Source: Monoplex corrugatus (lineage: Eukaryota > Mollusca > Gastropoda > Littorinimorpha > Ranellidae). From it: a stretch of DNA of 64,000 nt. Below, piece by piece: positions 32,297 through 42,596 of the stretch (its first letter is position 1; each line of letters begins with the position of its first letter). The notes beneath the pieces were generated by a model. It did no database searches. It was not told where the DNA came from and worked only from the letters and a program-made list of their open reading frames with translations. Location of the stretch: positions 41,764,943 to 41,828,942 of the forward strand of contig JAPXFY010000030.1 in the NCBI GenBank assembly GCA_030674185.1, written 5' to 3'. The position numbers and the translations under genes were made by a program.

Positions 32297-32344
32297 TATA
32301 TATATATATATACATATATAGATATGTGTGTGTGTGTGTGTGTG

Positions 32345-32375
<31 letters not shown>

Positions 32376-32516
32376 GTGTGTGTTGTGTGTGTGTGTGTGT
32401 GTGTGTGTGGTATGTGTGTGTGTGTATACGTTATTATTTTTTTTATTGACAAACCATGTTTGAAAAATAACTTAAAACACGAGTCGCAGGAATGTATATG
32501 TATATGTATATATATG

Positions 32517-32547
<31 letters not shown>

Positions 32548-32615
32548 CTGTATATATGCCTATCTATATATATACATATACATATACATATACATATATA
32601 TATATGGTCGACTAT
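32297..32615. repeat. (AT)n and (GT)n microsatellites
   Basis: AT at 32297-32322, GT at 32325-32430, and AT/ATGT at 32495-32610. Confidence 0.95.
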
Positions 32616-32639
32616 CGTGATCGATAAAATCCAACCTAG

Positions 32640-34015
32640 CATTTTATTTGTGTGCCCTCATGTCGACCTCAAGCCATAGTCTGATGCACACAGGCGGCCG
32701 CATACTGGACACTCAATGGAACGCTCTGCATAGTTAGTTCTGGCCTTTATTACTGCATGCTTTTCCACTTGGCTGCTTTGTCTTTCATTTTCATAAGCTT
32801 CTGTTCCCTTGCGAATAGCTTGCCTACATTCAGACCTGTTTGTGGCCATGATTTCACTTTGTTCTTCGTCAATGTCATATTTCTGGAGGGATTTTTTCAG
32901 GGTGTCTTTGTAGCGAAGCTTTGGCCATCCTCTTGGTCGATGGCCCTTTGGCAGTTCACCATACAAGAACTGCTTTGGAAACATGTTATCCTGCATGCAC
33001 ACGAGATGATGATGGTGATGAATATAACATATATATATGCAAGACTATCTTAGCTGAGACTGTGTTAGCAGTGCATCTATGCTTGGCATCTGGGCTTGCA
33101 AAAGTACATTCACGTTTGAGACTCTGTTGTACCATTTGATGTTTAAGATACGTCGGAGGCAGTGCTGGTGAAACTGAGTTAGTAGCTTGACATGCCTATG
33201 TAGAGAGTCCAGGAATCGCATCCATACAGCAATGCAGTCAGGACTACTGCTCTGTATGCTGCACACTTCGTCTCCAGTTTCAAGCCCCTTTCGTTCCATA
33301 CTCGCTTGTTGGGTCTGCCATAGGAAGCACTTGCCTTAACAAGACTATTTGAAGAGGAGAGACAGCTACCAAGATAGGTGAAGGTGTCAACATGGTTAAG
33401 AACCTTGCCATCGATCTTTATTTCAAACATGTGTGCTGTTGATCCTTCTGCAGGTTGAAGCATGACTTCAGTCTTCTTGATGCTTATTGTGAGTCCAAAG
33501 CACTTAGTGGCCACAGACAGAGAATATGTAAGTCTTTGAAAGTCATCCTCTGAGTGGGCAACTATAGCACAGTCATCAGCATACATGTACAGAAGGTCAC
33601 GAACAAGTGATGTGGTGACTTTCGTCTTTGCCTTCAGGCGTTGAGCATTGAAGATACATCTATCTGTCCTGTATGTGATTTGGATGCCTGGACCTGAATC
33701 TTTAAAGGCAGAGAGAAGCATCATGCTAAAAAGGAAGCTCAAGAGTGTTGGAGCAAGAACGCACCTTGCTCGACTCCATTAGTGACAGGGAACTCATCAT
33801 CTTCACAGCTGTTGACTAATCTTGTGTTCATACCATCGTGAAAGGATCTGATTATTTTGACCATCTTGGGAGGGACTCTAATTATGGGAAGTCCTGGGCG
33901 TGACACTGTGTCAAACGCCTTGGTGAGCTCGACAAAAAGGATGTAGAGATCTATATATTTTTTTCCTATGTTCTGAAAGACCTGCCGTGCACTCCCCGTC
34001 ATCTGCTTCATTCAA
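32640..34015 (-). pseudogene. Non-LTR retrotransposon ORF2, RT and C-terminus (family Y, second copy)
   Basis: Minus strand. Frame 33739-34011: KKYIDLYILFVELTKAFDTV and TNGVEQGAF. Frame 33179-33742: YMYADDCAIVAHSEDDFQRL with catalytic YADD, then HVDTFTYLGSCLSSS and YGCDSWTLY. Frame 33045-33299: LLTQFHQHCLRRILNIKWYN. Frame 32658-33002: GHRPRGWPKLRYKD and a terminal CPVCGRLCASDYGLRS. That last block resembles the C2H2-like zinc motif found at the end of some LINE proteins. At least three frame breaks and a GATGATG insert at 33003-33020 show decay. Confidence 0.8.
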
Positions 34016-34029
34016 TAAACTTGGCTTCC

Positions 34030-34345
34030 ATGCTTCAGATTTCACAGATTTTTTCGGGCCACAATTTGCTGTTTCCTGCCATGTAGAAGGATGCCAGAGC
34101 TTCTAGTAGCGGTTTTTTTATGGCATTACAGAATACTTGTGTGATTTCTTTAAGAACGTGATTGTGCTTCCATGTGTACCTTCCATGGTCAGCTATGCTT
34201 TGCATGAGTTCAGGACATGTTCGTTGTTTTGTTTTTTCCTTTGATATAGCGGGGACACAGAGTCACCTGACTTCCCCCATTCACCACGCTTGCATTTGAA
34301 TGCAGGAGGTCGAAAGCTTCCTACTAAAATTCTTGAGTATTTCCC
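34030..34345 (-). pseudogene. C-terminal remnant of another RT family (family X)
   Basis: Minus-strand pieces read NEHVLNSCKA, then KEITQVFCNAIKKPLLEALA and FYMAGNSKLWPEKICE in shifting frames. The same zinc-knuckle-like module is at 55645-55830 (ACPLCQGKQTVEHV, KVALSQGR). It abuts family Y at about 34015. Confidence 0.55.
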
Positions 34346-35085
34346 TCAGAAAATCAAGTATAGCATGGTTTGCAGCAGGTAGGATAGCTGTACATGGTGT
34401 AGGGCAGAAGACGTGATCCTCTTGCTGAAGTGGTCACATCCAGGGCAGTACGAACAAACCTGGGTAAATAAGTGTGCACGTTGAAAACTGTCTGAACAAT
34501 TAAAAGCTCTTCTGTAGTATTTACCAGGATGGGAACAGGCAAATGCTAATTATTGAAAGCTGGTAAAAGTATCACACCTTTCCAAATCAGGCACAATGGA
34601 ACAGAATTTTTAATTCACTTTGACGAACCGAGGCTCTTGCAGTAGACTTGTTAAGTCACTGACTGGTTTGAGCAGAGCAAAATTGTATCAAATGATCTAG
34701 CTGTGCTGTGCTGTGTAGGTTGTGATATTCTGTTTGTCTCTCTTACTTTCTTGCCTTTACTTTTCAATAAATCGGCGTAAGCGTAAGGAGAAGGTGGTGC
34801 AGACTTTGTCTTGGAATAATCAGGCAGACAAACATGTAAAACATGGAAGAAAAGAACATACTCATTGAGTTTCTCCAATTATAAAATTAGGCCTAGTTCA
34901 CCGTCTGTAGAATGTTGATGGTGTCAGGTGTTATGTATATACAAGTCTATATTATTTGGTGAAACATTGACACTGCTGAATTGTGTTCGTCTGTTCTTGT
35001 GATGAGTTTCATTCTCTAATGATACAAGCTCTGTGACAGTATTTATAAAAGCATGTCTTGTACACAAACATTAGCGCGCACGCGC
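34346..35085. other. No gene recognised
   Basis: Unique-looking sequence with no supported ORF. Confidence 0.4.
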
Positions 35086-35086
35086 A

Positions 35087-35129
<43 letters not shown>

Positions 35130-35133
35130 GCTC

Positions 35134-35225
<92 letters not shown>

Positions 35226-35281
35226 CGTCTAATATCACTTATAGTGAAAAGACGTTAAATCAAGCAACGAACGAACACACA

Positions 35282-35313
<32 letters not shown>

Positions 35314-35315
35314 TT
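35086..35315. repeat. (CA)n microsatellites
   Basis: CA runs at 35090-35223 and 35280-35312, separated by 57 bp of unique sequence. Confidence 0.95.
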
Positions 35316-35477
35316 TTCTCAATCAAAAAAGAATATGATGTGGATTCTAAAAAAGCATATGTTATCCAACTCATTCCACCCCCTGCCCTCTCTGGCTCTG
35401 AAAACAGACACCTTTTTTTTCAAACTGGAATCATACAATAAATAACGAGAAAATATTTTAAACAGAACAGTCAACAT

Positions 35478-35648
35478 CCATGATTTATGTCATGACGTTA
35501 TGGTTACAATGACGAACAGACGGACAAAAATAGTATTATGGTAAACAGGGAATTACCACATGATTTATGTCATGAAGTTATGGTTACAATGACGAGCAGA
35601 CGGACAAAAATAGTATTATGGTAAACAGGGAATTACCCACATGATTTA
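35478..35648 (+). repeat. 82-84 bp tandem duplication
   Basis: A unit starting CATGATTTATGTCATGACGT and ending GGTAAACAGGGAATTAC is present twice, plus a partial third. The two full copies differ at only a few bases. Confidence 0.9.
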
Positions 35649-36159
35649 TGTCGACATACAGTTGTTACGGGCGTGGCAACGAGGATGTTTTCTACTCTGA
35701 AGAGTCGCTTGATTTATTGTCTGGCAGTCAATAATATGACGCTGTGTAGTCGTGTTCGTTTCACACTGATTGCGAACACTCTCAGAGGTACCCTGCATCC
35801 TTTCATTAATCTGATGTACCGAGCGCTCTGCAGTTGATTTCATTTTCCTTTTAGTTCATGTTAACATTTCGCTTTTAATCGTGACATGTGTATGGAGCTT
35901 TTCACAATGGTGTGATGGTGTTCTATCCCACTACCGATCAGAATGATTCTTCTGTACTGGGTTTTTCTTCAGAAAATTAGTGACTTCTGTTTTGGACTGT
36001 TTATTAAACAATAGTCCTCTTTGGTTAATTAAAACGCTGGCGATCATCAAAATACTTCACATCCTGTTGCAGTGTGCTACACACATACAGACTCATACAC
36101 ACTCATCCTGGTAGTCACACAGGTAAAACCGTTGGCTGAATTTCTGTAGTATCGTTGAA
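35649..36159. other. No gene recognised
   Basis: Unique-looking AT-rich sequence. Confidence 0.4.
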
Positions 36160-36555
36160 ATCCCAAAAATTTGCTGCTGAATTGTTATCATTGCACATTG
36201 TTTTTTTTTACAGCTAAACGTTGCGTCACACGAGAAATATGAAAGAGTCCTTTGATGTCAGAAACGACCAGACAACAACCTTCTTCTTGAGTTTCGTCTC
36301 TAAAAAAATGAATGAGAAAACGATAATTATTGTTGTTTCGTCACGTTTTTTCTGAACGTGCTTCAAATTCTCCAAAAATATAACATGTTCCGCTTACATC
36401 TTTTTCAAAGTGTAAAAATGAAATACTAAAAATGACGGAATACTGATATGTAAGGAAACAGACTTGGGCTGTTAAAAACACAATCCTTCATTTCAAGGTG
36501 TCTGGCGTGGTTTTCTCAGCGTGTGATTTCGTAAAAGTCATAATCTGAACCAAAG
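36160..36555 (+). repeat. Dispersed repeat R, diverged third copy
   Basis: It follows the same order of landmarks as 41250-42530: TTATCATTGCACATTGTT, GTTGCGTCACACGAGAAATA, GTAAGGAAACAGACTTGGGC and GGTGTCTGGCGTGGTTTT. It has many substitutions and small indels. Confidence 0.6.
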
Positions 36556-36579
36556 TGACTGCCAGTGCTCCAGCAAACC

Positions 36580-37010
36580 CATCATCATCATGTGCCCTGC
36601 CGCATGGCGTTGGCGATCATGACCCTCCATACGAATCTATCCCTTGTCACTTGAAGTACATCTTCCACTCTCTCTGTCCTCAGCCACCCTGCAAGTTCGT
36701 CCAATATTTTCTCTCTGGGTCTACCTGGTCTTCTCTTTCCCTCCAGCTTTCCTGTTGTGACCACTTCCCTTTCTTCATAAAATGTCCTATAAATGTTGCT
36801 TGTCTTTTTCTAATCTTCTTTATTAATGATCTTGTGTCTGCTCCCTTCAAGAATGTCTCGTTTGTTTTCTTTGCTGTCCGTGGAACTCTCAGCAACATTC
36901 TTAGAAACCACGTTTCAGTTGCCACAATTCTGTTCTGATTTTGTGTGTTGACTGCCCACGCCTCAAAACTGTACAACAGTATCGGTTCTATATAAAACTC
37001 AAGACCTCTC
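36580..37010 (-). mobile_element. RTE-like fragment (copy G) truncated into a (CT)n tract
   Basis: The 3' tail CATCATCATCAT lies at 36582-36593, followed by the C-terminal domain on the minus strand (NRIVATETWFLRMLLRVPRT-like and RKRQATFIGHFMKKGK). The homology ends where CTCTCTCTGTCTC begins at about 37005. Confidence 0.75.
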
Positions 37011-37200
37011 TCTGTCTCTTTCTCTCTCTCTGTCTCTCTCTCTTTCTCTCTCTCTCACACACCACACACACACACACACTCTCTCTCTCACACACATCAC
37101 TCACTCACACACACACACACTTACTCATACATACATACACACACACACATACATACATACACACACTTACAGACACACAGGCACACACACACACACAATT
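37011..37200. repeat. (CT)n and (CA)n compound microsatellite
   Basis: CT-rich to about 37055, then CA-rich to 37198. Confidence 0.95.
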
Positions 37201-37204
37201 ACAC

Positions 37205-37590
37205 AGTACCCAGTTGGGAACTCCAAAGAGCACGATTTGACATACACCACACTGATTTAAAAAAAGAAGATATCAACTTACTGGCGAGTCAAGTTAAATG
37301 TCATATAGAAGACTTTTATTCCGATCACTTGAAAGTTTACACTGATGGATCAATAATTGAAAGGCAAGTAGGCTCAGCGTTTTTAATACCTGCTCTCAAA
37401 ATTGAGAAATCTTTCTATATAGGACTTAATAAATCTGTCTTTACTGCAGAACTACTTGCAATCCTAATGGCTTTGAATTATATAATCAATCTTCCTAGGA
37501 CGATTCCCAAGATACTTTTTTGCGTTGATTCAAAATCTGTACTTCAAGCTCTTGAATTATCAAAATTACAAACAAGATCTGAAATGATAT
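37205..37590 (+). pseudogene. LINE RNase H domain, 5' part (split by the Penelope-like element)
   Basis: An open frame from about 37207 reads ELQRARFDIHHTDLKKEDIN, then the RNase H blocks LKVYTDGSIIE, SVFTAELLAILMALNYI and ILFCVDSKSVLQALE. These supply the first Asp, the Glu and the second Asp. It is cut after ...RSEMI at 37590 and resumes at 40164. An RNase H downstream of the RT is typical of I-superfamily LINEs. The RT itself is absent and replaced by microsatellite on the left. Confidence 0.8.
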
Positions 37591-37629
37591 AATGCTACCA
37601 ATTTTGAAGAACAAGGTCTCCCACCAGTG

Positions 37630-37690
37630 TAAAAATCGCTACTCACAGTTCCGTAGCTTTCGATGGCGTTCTCGCCATCTTCGTCAGCGC
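37630..37690 (-). ncRNA. Hammerhead-ribozyme-like fold in the Penelope 3' region (imperfect)
   Basis: On the minus strand: CTGACGA (37681-37687), a perfect 7-bp stem II GATGGCG/CGCCATC with a 4-base loop (37662-37679), GAAA (37658-37661), and a 5-bp stem III GCTAC/GTAGC (37638-37657). Hammerhead motifs are established in Penelope-like elements. Here the residue after stem III is G rather than the expected U, and I see no stem I, so activity is doubtful. Confidence 0.4.
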
Positions 37691-37717
37691 TCTAATGCTG
37701 TCTGCGTGAATCTCTAC

Positions 37718-40153
37718 TCAGATCTCGCGAACATGGGATGAACCCAGTTCACGAGATCGAATCAGAGAATGGTACACCGGGGGCAGGGTGTAACGGCCCC
37801 GGTCCCTGTTGAGCGGGGGGTTGGTGGCTGCGATGTAGATGGCCTCCTTGACTCCTCGCTGGAACCACTTATTTTCTCTGTCCAGGATGTTGACATTGTC
37901 CGCACTGAATTGATGTTTTTCGGCGTGTAGGTGAGCTCCTACTGGAGAAGAGTCCCTCTTGTGTTCTGTTAGTCTCTTCTGAAGGGGGCGTTCAGTTTCA
38001 CCGACATAATGTTGGTTACAGTCCTGGCAGTCTATTCTGTATATAATGCCAGCTTTGTCGAGTTTGCTGGTTTTGTCCTTGGGGGTGACCAGCTGGCTGC
38101 GTATGGTGTTGGAAGGTTTGGAATGTACAGCCACCCCCAGTTTTCTGATCTTTCTGGACAGAGCGTCACTCACACCTCCTACGTATGGGATGGTGATGTG
38201 TCCCTTGCGCTGGTGTTGTTTCACTGGCTGTTGGGATGCGGTGTTGGATTTCCTGCCTCCCGGGCTGTTCCTGGCCCACTTTTTGTAGCCCGAGATGGTG
38301 AGCACTTTTTTTCAGGTGGTTTGTCTCCTTGTCTTTTGCCTCTTGGGTACTGCATATGGTGTTAGCTCTGTGGGTAAGGGTTCGAATCACTCCCAGTTTG
38401 TGTTCAAGGGGCTGGTGGCTGTCGAACTGTAAATATTGGTCCGTATGAGTTGGTTTACGGTAGACCGAGAAGGATAGAATGCCATCAGTTCTGGTGATGA
38501 GGGTGTCCAGCATGGCTATGGAGTTGTTCTGTTCCACTTCCCTCGTGAATTTGATGGCTGGGTGTTGGTTGTTCAGATGTTCTGTGAACTGTTCGACCAG
38601 TTGCTGGGGGAGGATAGTCATGGTGTCGTCTACGTAGCGCCCCCAGTATCGTGGTGGGGAGTGGAAAGAAGCCAATGCTTTCTCTTCAAAATCCTCCATG
38701 AACAGGTTGGCTACTATTGGGCTTACTGGGGAGCCCATGGCTGCTCCTTCTTTTTGTTGGTAGAATTCACCTTGGAAGGTGAAGTAGGTGGTGGTGAGGC
38801 AGCAGGACAAGAGTTCACATACGTCGTCCACTGTGAGAGATGTACGTTGGTGGAGGGTTTGGTCGTTTTGTAACCTTCGGCGTATGATCTCTATGCTTTC
38901 TTTCACTGGTACGCTGGTAAATAGGGCAGAGACATCATATGACACAAGGAGTTCATCATGAGCGAGGGTGTAGTTACTCAGTTTTTCCACTAGGTCAGCA
39001 CTGTTGTGGATGTGATGATCTGTGTGTCCTACGAGAGGTGATAGGATGTCCGCCACAAATCTAGCCGTCTCATACATGATGGAACCTCTGGATGCGACTA
39101 TGGGACGGAGGGGGACTTCTTTCTTGTGGACTTTGGGTAGACCATAGAACTTGGGGACGTCGGACACAGTTGGGTATAATTTCCTGTACTGTTCTAATGA
39201 CAGGCGGTCCGTCGCTTTCAGGCGTTTCAGTGTGTCTTTCAGTTTGTTGGAAAACTTGGAAGTAGGATCTTTCTTGAGGCGTTCATATGTTGTAGTATCT
39301 TCCAGAAGTTTGCTTGCCTTCTCATAGTACATGGGTCTAGGCATGATGACTGTGGCACGACCTTTGTCAGCTGGTAGGATCATCGTGGCGTGTTCGTTCT
39401 TTAAATCCGCCAGAGCCCGTCTTTGGTCCGGTGTTAAGTTGGATTTCGGTAGTTTGGCCTGTTTCATGATTCTGACACAGTCTGATCTTAAGTGTGTGGC
39501 TTCTTCTGAATTAGGGCCAATATACCTGCAAGCTGTTTCAATGCTTGTGATGAGGTCTACCACTGGAAGCTTGTTAGGGGCTACGGCGAAATTTAGTCCT
39601 TTCTCTAGTACTTCCTGTTCAGGTTTAGTGAGTTGGCGATCTGATAGATTGATCACCCACCTCTCTTTGGTCTTTCTTTTTGTTTCTTCCGGTACAGGTG
39701 TAATCTCGCTTTTGTCATTCTGTTGTCTCCTGTTGTTTTTTAGTGCTAGAAGTTCGAATTTCTTTCGATGGCGTTGGCGTACTTTGTCCCATTCTATTCG
39801 TCGTGTGTTGTTTAGCCACTCTTTGATTTCGGAGAGCATAGCATCTGGTAGTGTGCTAGAGCTCAGTCTTTCCTCGAGGTCTTGGATTTTCCCTTCCAGA
39901 CAAGTGATGCGGGTGTTGATTTGCTTGATGCGTTCGTTCATGAGTGCTCGTTGTGCCTGATTGATGATATTATTTGCTGCTGTTCCTTTCATCGGAGTTT
40001 TGATTTTTAGGCTGGTGGGAAAGACGCCGTGATGTTTGCAGTGCAGTGTGAAGTGTAGATGGTTCCTGAACTTCGCTAGGGAGCGGTGTAATTTCTCTGA
40101 TTCACGAAAGGTAGTGATGATCGTCCGATCGTAATCGCGAATGAGACGTAGGG
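37718..40153 (-). pseudogene. Penelope-type reverse transcriptase with GIY-YIG endonuclease (one frameshift)
   Basis: N-terminal part: NHLHFTLHCKHHGVFPTS, then a coiled-coil-like region (INTRITCLEGKIQDLEERLS). The RT follows with ADKGRATVIMPRPMYYEKAS, KFYGLPKVHK, LLVSYDVSALFTSVPV, AAMGSPVSPIVANLFMEDFE and GRYVDDTMTIL, with catalytic YVDD. After LDTLITRTDGILSFSVYRKP, an A7 run at about 38309-38316 shifts the frame. The second frame (37718-38305) contains the GIY-YIG nuclease (GIIYRIDCQDCNQHYVGETE, RLTEHKRDS). RT followed by GIY-YIG is diagnostic of canonical Penelope-like elements, which prime at nicked DNA or chromosome ends. A single-base error could account for the break, but the truncation is real. 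Confidence 0.9.
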
Positions 40154-40163
40154 GAAATGATAT

Positions 40164-40810
40164 TGGAAATTATTCACTTGATTAATAGTTTATCCTTAAG
40201 AGGCACTGATATTACTTTCTGCTGGATACCATCTCATAGTTCTTTCCATTACAATGATATGGTTGATAGGGCTGCCAAACGGGGGGCAAAGAGCTCACCA
40301 GATTCAAATCATATACAACTTTCCCTCTCCTTGCATGAGTGTTATACCTTAGTGGACACCTACGGTATGGAAGCAGTTTCAAGATAAACAGAAAAAGTAT
40401 GATAAATGTTACATGAATTTTGAAATTAGCAAAACACCTAAGCAGTTTCCTGCCAGCAGAAGTATACAATCCCTTATGTATAGGTGGAAACTTGATGCAT
40501 TCAAAACAAAATACATCAGGAATGTAGTGTGTCTGTGTGGAAAGAAGATAACTCATAGTCATATTCTTTCATGCGTTCGGGTAAAACAACATATACCTAC
40601 GCTATCAACGAAGACAGTTTCTGACATTTTTGCCTCACCATCCTTAACATATGAATTTTTTGTTAGCCTGTCAAAAAATCCTATAGCGAATTATCTTTAA
40701 TGCGCCGTTATTTCTCATGTTCAATGTTATGGTTAGCTAATTTTACTGTTTCAATCGTTAATTATGATAATGTCATTTGCGACTTTTCTTTCTCGTCTTC
40801 GGCACAGGTT
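40164..40810 (+). pseudogene. LINE RNase H domain 3' part and C-terminus
   Basis: It continues the frame cut at 37590: LEIIHLINSLSLRGTDITFC, WIPSHSSFHYNDMVDRAAKR. After a stop at 40385 a shifted frame (40413-40700) reads SIQSLMYRWKLDAFKTKYIR and CLCGKKITHSHILSC, a CCHC-like knuckle near the end of such LINE proteins. T/TTTTG-rich sequence follows from 40805. Confidence 0.8.
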
Positions 40811-41215
40811 TTTTGTTTTTTTGTTTTTTTTTGTTTTTTTGTTTTTTGTTTTGTTTGTTTGTTTGTTTTGTTTGTTCATTTCTTCTTCCTGAAGATTAAC
40901 CATTTCCAAGTTTCCTCTTTTCTCCTTAGGTTTTTTGTTTGTTTGTTTGTTTTTTTGTCTAAAATCACTTTAGTGAATACACAATAAATCAAAGACCACC
41001 ACACACAATTACACACACACGCGCACACACACACACACACACTAGACACATATACACACATACACGCACACACGCACACACACCACACACACATATATAC
41101 ACACACAAGCACACACACAAAACACACACACACGCACACACACACAAACACACTACACACACATGCACACACACACACACACATACACACACGCGCGCGA
41201 ATGCACGCACACACA
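40811..41215. repeat. (TTTTG)n-like and (CA)n microsatellites
   Basis: T-rich with G interruptions at 40805-40960, and a CA compound tract at 41004-41215. Confidence 0.9.
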
Positions 41216-42575
41216 GAAATAAAAGCGTAGGCTGATTTACATCGCTGGAATGTCCAGCAATTTATCAGTTGAATGTTATATTTGCACGATGTTATTTCTG
41301 AAGCTGAAGGTTGTGTCGCACATCAAATATGAATATGACACAGTCTTTTGATTACAGAAACAACTTGACAAAATCTCGACAACAATGTTTCAGAAGTTAA
41401 TAATGATTGTTGTCTCTTCGTGAGTGTCATCTCGGTAAAACCATTTCATCATCATCATCATCATCATCATGTCGAGCTTGCTCAGCTATCCATGACACGT
41501 TTCTTCCACCCTTCTCTGTCAGACATTGCAGTACGTAGTTCATCATACTGACAGCCTGTATCATCCATCAGTTGGTCGATGAAGGTCTTCTTTGGACGTC
41601 CTGGTTTTTGTTTGCCGTGGCTGGGTCTCCATGGTAGAACGCTCAGAAGAAGTTCATTTTCAGGTTGTCTGGTAGATCGGATTTCCAGATTTTGTCCAGT
41701 TGATTTGGTGCGCCCCTAGCATTTCCAGGTCTGGTGTTGACATCTTGTTCTGTGGAGTCAATGTAGCTGCCAAGGTATTTAAAGTCTTGAACTTGTTTGA
41801 TCGTATCTCCATTGAGACTTCTCATACCTTCTGATGCGTCTTGGTTCAGACAGATGAACTCTGTTTTGTTCGCATTGAGGTGGAGCCCGATCTCCATTCT
41901 GTTCTTTCGACATTGTGAAGGAGAGATGTTGCAATCTTTAGGAGGTCTGCGAGAACAGCCAGGTCATCAGCATAATCAGCATCTGTTATCTTTACCGCAG
42001 GGTAGCGTCTGCTCTTCCTTTCTGTGAGGGTAAAGCCGAGTTTTTTTTGTTCTTATCCACTGCTTTCCTCAGCACATAATCGAGACAGGTGATGAAAATG
42101 TAGGGGGCAAGCGTATCTCCTTGAAGGACTGCAGCAGTGATGTCGAAGAAGTCTGTGTCTCCGTCGGGGGAGCGGGTATTCTGATACAGCAGCATGATGG
42201 CGTCTACTGTTTCCTTGGGTAGTCCATATGCAGTTAGAATCTCCTTCATCTTTCCTCGATGGATCGAATCACAAGCTTTTGATTCGATCGAAAACCATCT
42301 CAGGAAACATTTATCATTGCTTGCTATCTGTGTATCTTATTTATATTAATTATTTTATAACACGCTTCAATATCTCACATGGCACGTTCCATTTCATCTT
42401 ACTCAAAACTGAAAATATAACAAGACGTAAAGAAACAGACTTTGGTTGTTACAATGTATAATACGGTGTTTCAGGGTGCCATGCCTGGTTTTTGAACATT
42501 TTGTTTCGTAAAAACAGTGTACACTTGACTATCTATCTAAGTATCTGTTTATCTATCCACTATATATGTACACAC
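41216..42575 (+). repeat. Dispersed repeat R, copy 2, interrupted by a LINE
   Basis: The two outer parts (41216-41444 and 42291-42575) are the inverse of 25820-23597. The LINE at 41445-42290 is flanked by AAAACCAT duplications. The R copy at 25.6 kb shows the unoccupied site. Confidence 0.85.
41445..42290 (-). mobile_element. 5'-truncated LINE (family J) with CAT/ATG tail and 8-bp TSD
   Basis: AAAACCAT lies at 41437-41444 and 42291-42298. The 3' tail is (TCA)n at 41446-41470. The minus-strand RT reads LTAYGLPKETVDAIMLLYQN, TAAVLQGDTLAPYIFITCLD, DADYADDLAVLADLL (catalytic YADD at about 41960), FICLNQDASEGMRSL and FKYLGSYIDSTEQDV. It differs from the RTE-like family at 20-22 kb but also ends in a GAT-type tail. 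Confidence 0.85.
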
Positions 42576-42596
42576 ACATATATACTCCTAATCATA

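Larger units (their letters stand above)
37591..40153 (-). mobile_element. Penelope-like element, 5'-truncated, with 10-bp TSD
   Basis: GAAATGATAT is duplicated at 37581-37590 and 40154-40163, and the outer LINE frame is restored when the insert is removed. The minus-strand ORF is open to the very edge at 40153, so the copy is 5'-truncated within its coding region. The 3' non-coding part (37591-37717) holds a hammerhead-like core. Confidence 0.9.

Noticed and set aside
40700..40987. 95-codon Phe/Val-rich ORF
   Set aside because: It reads through the T/TTTTG-rich tail region after the LINE.
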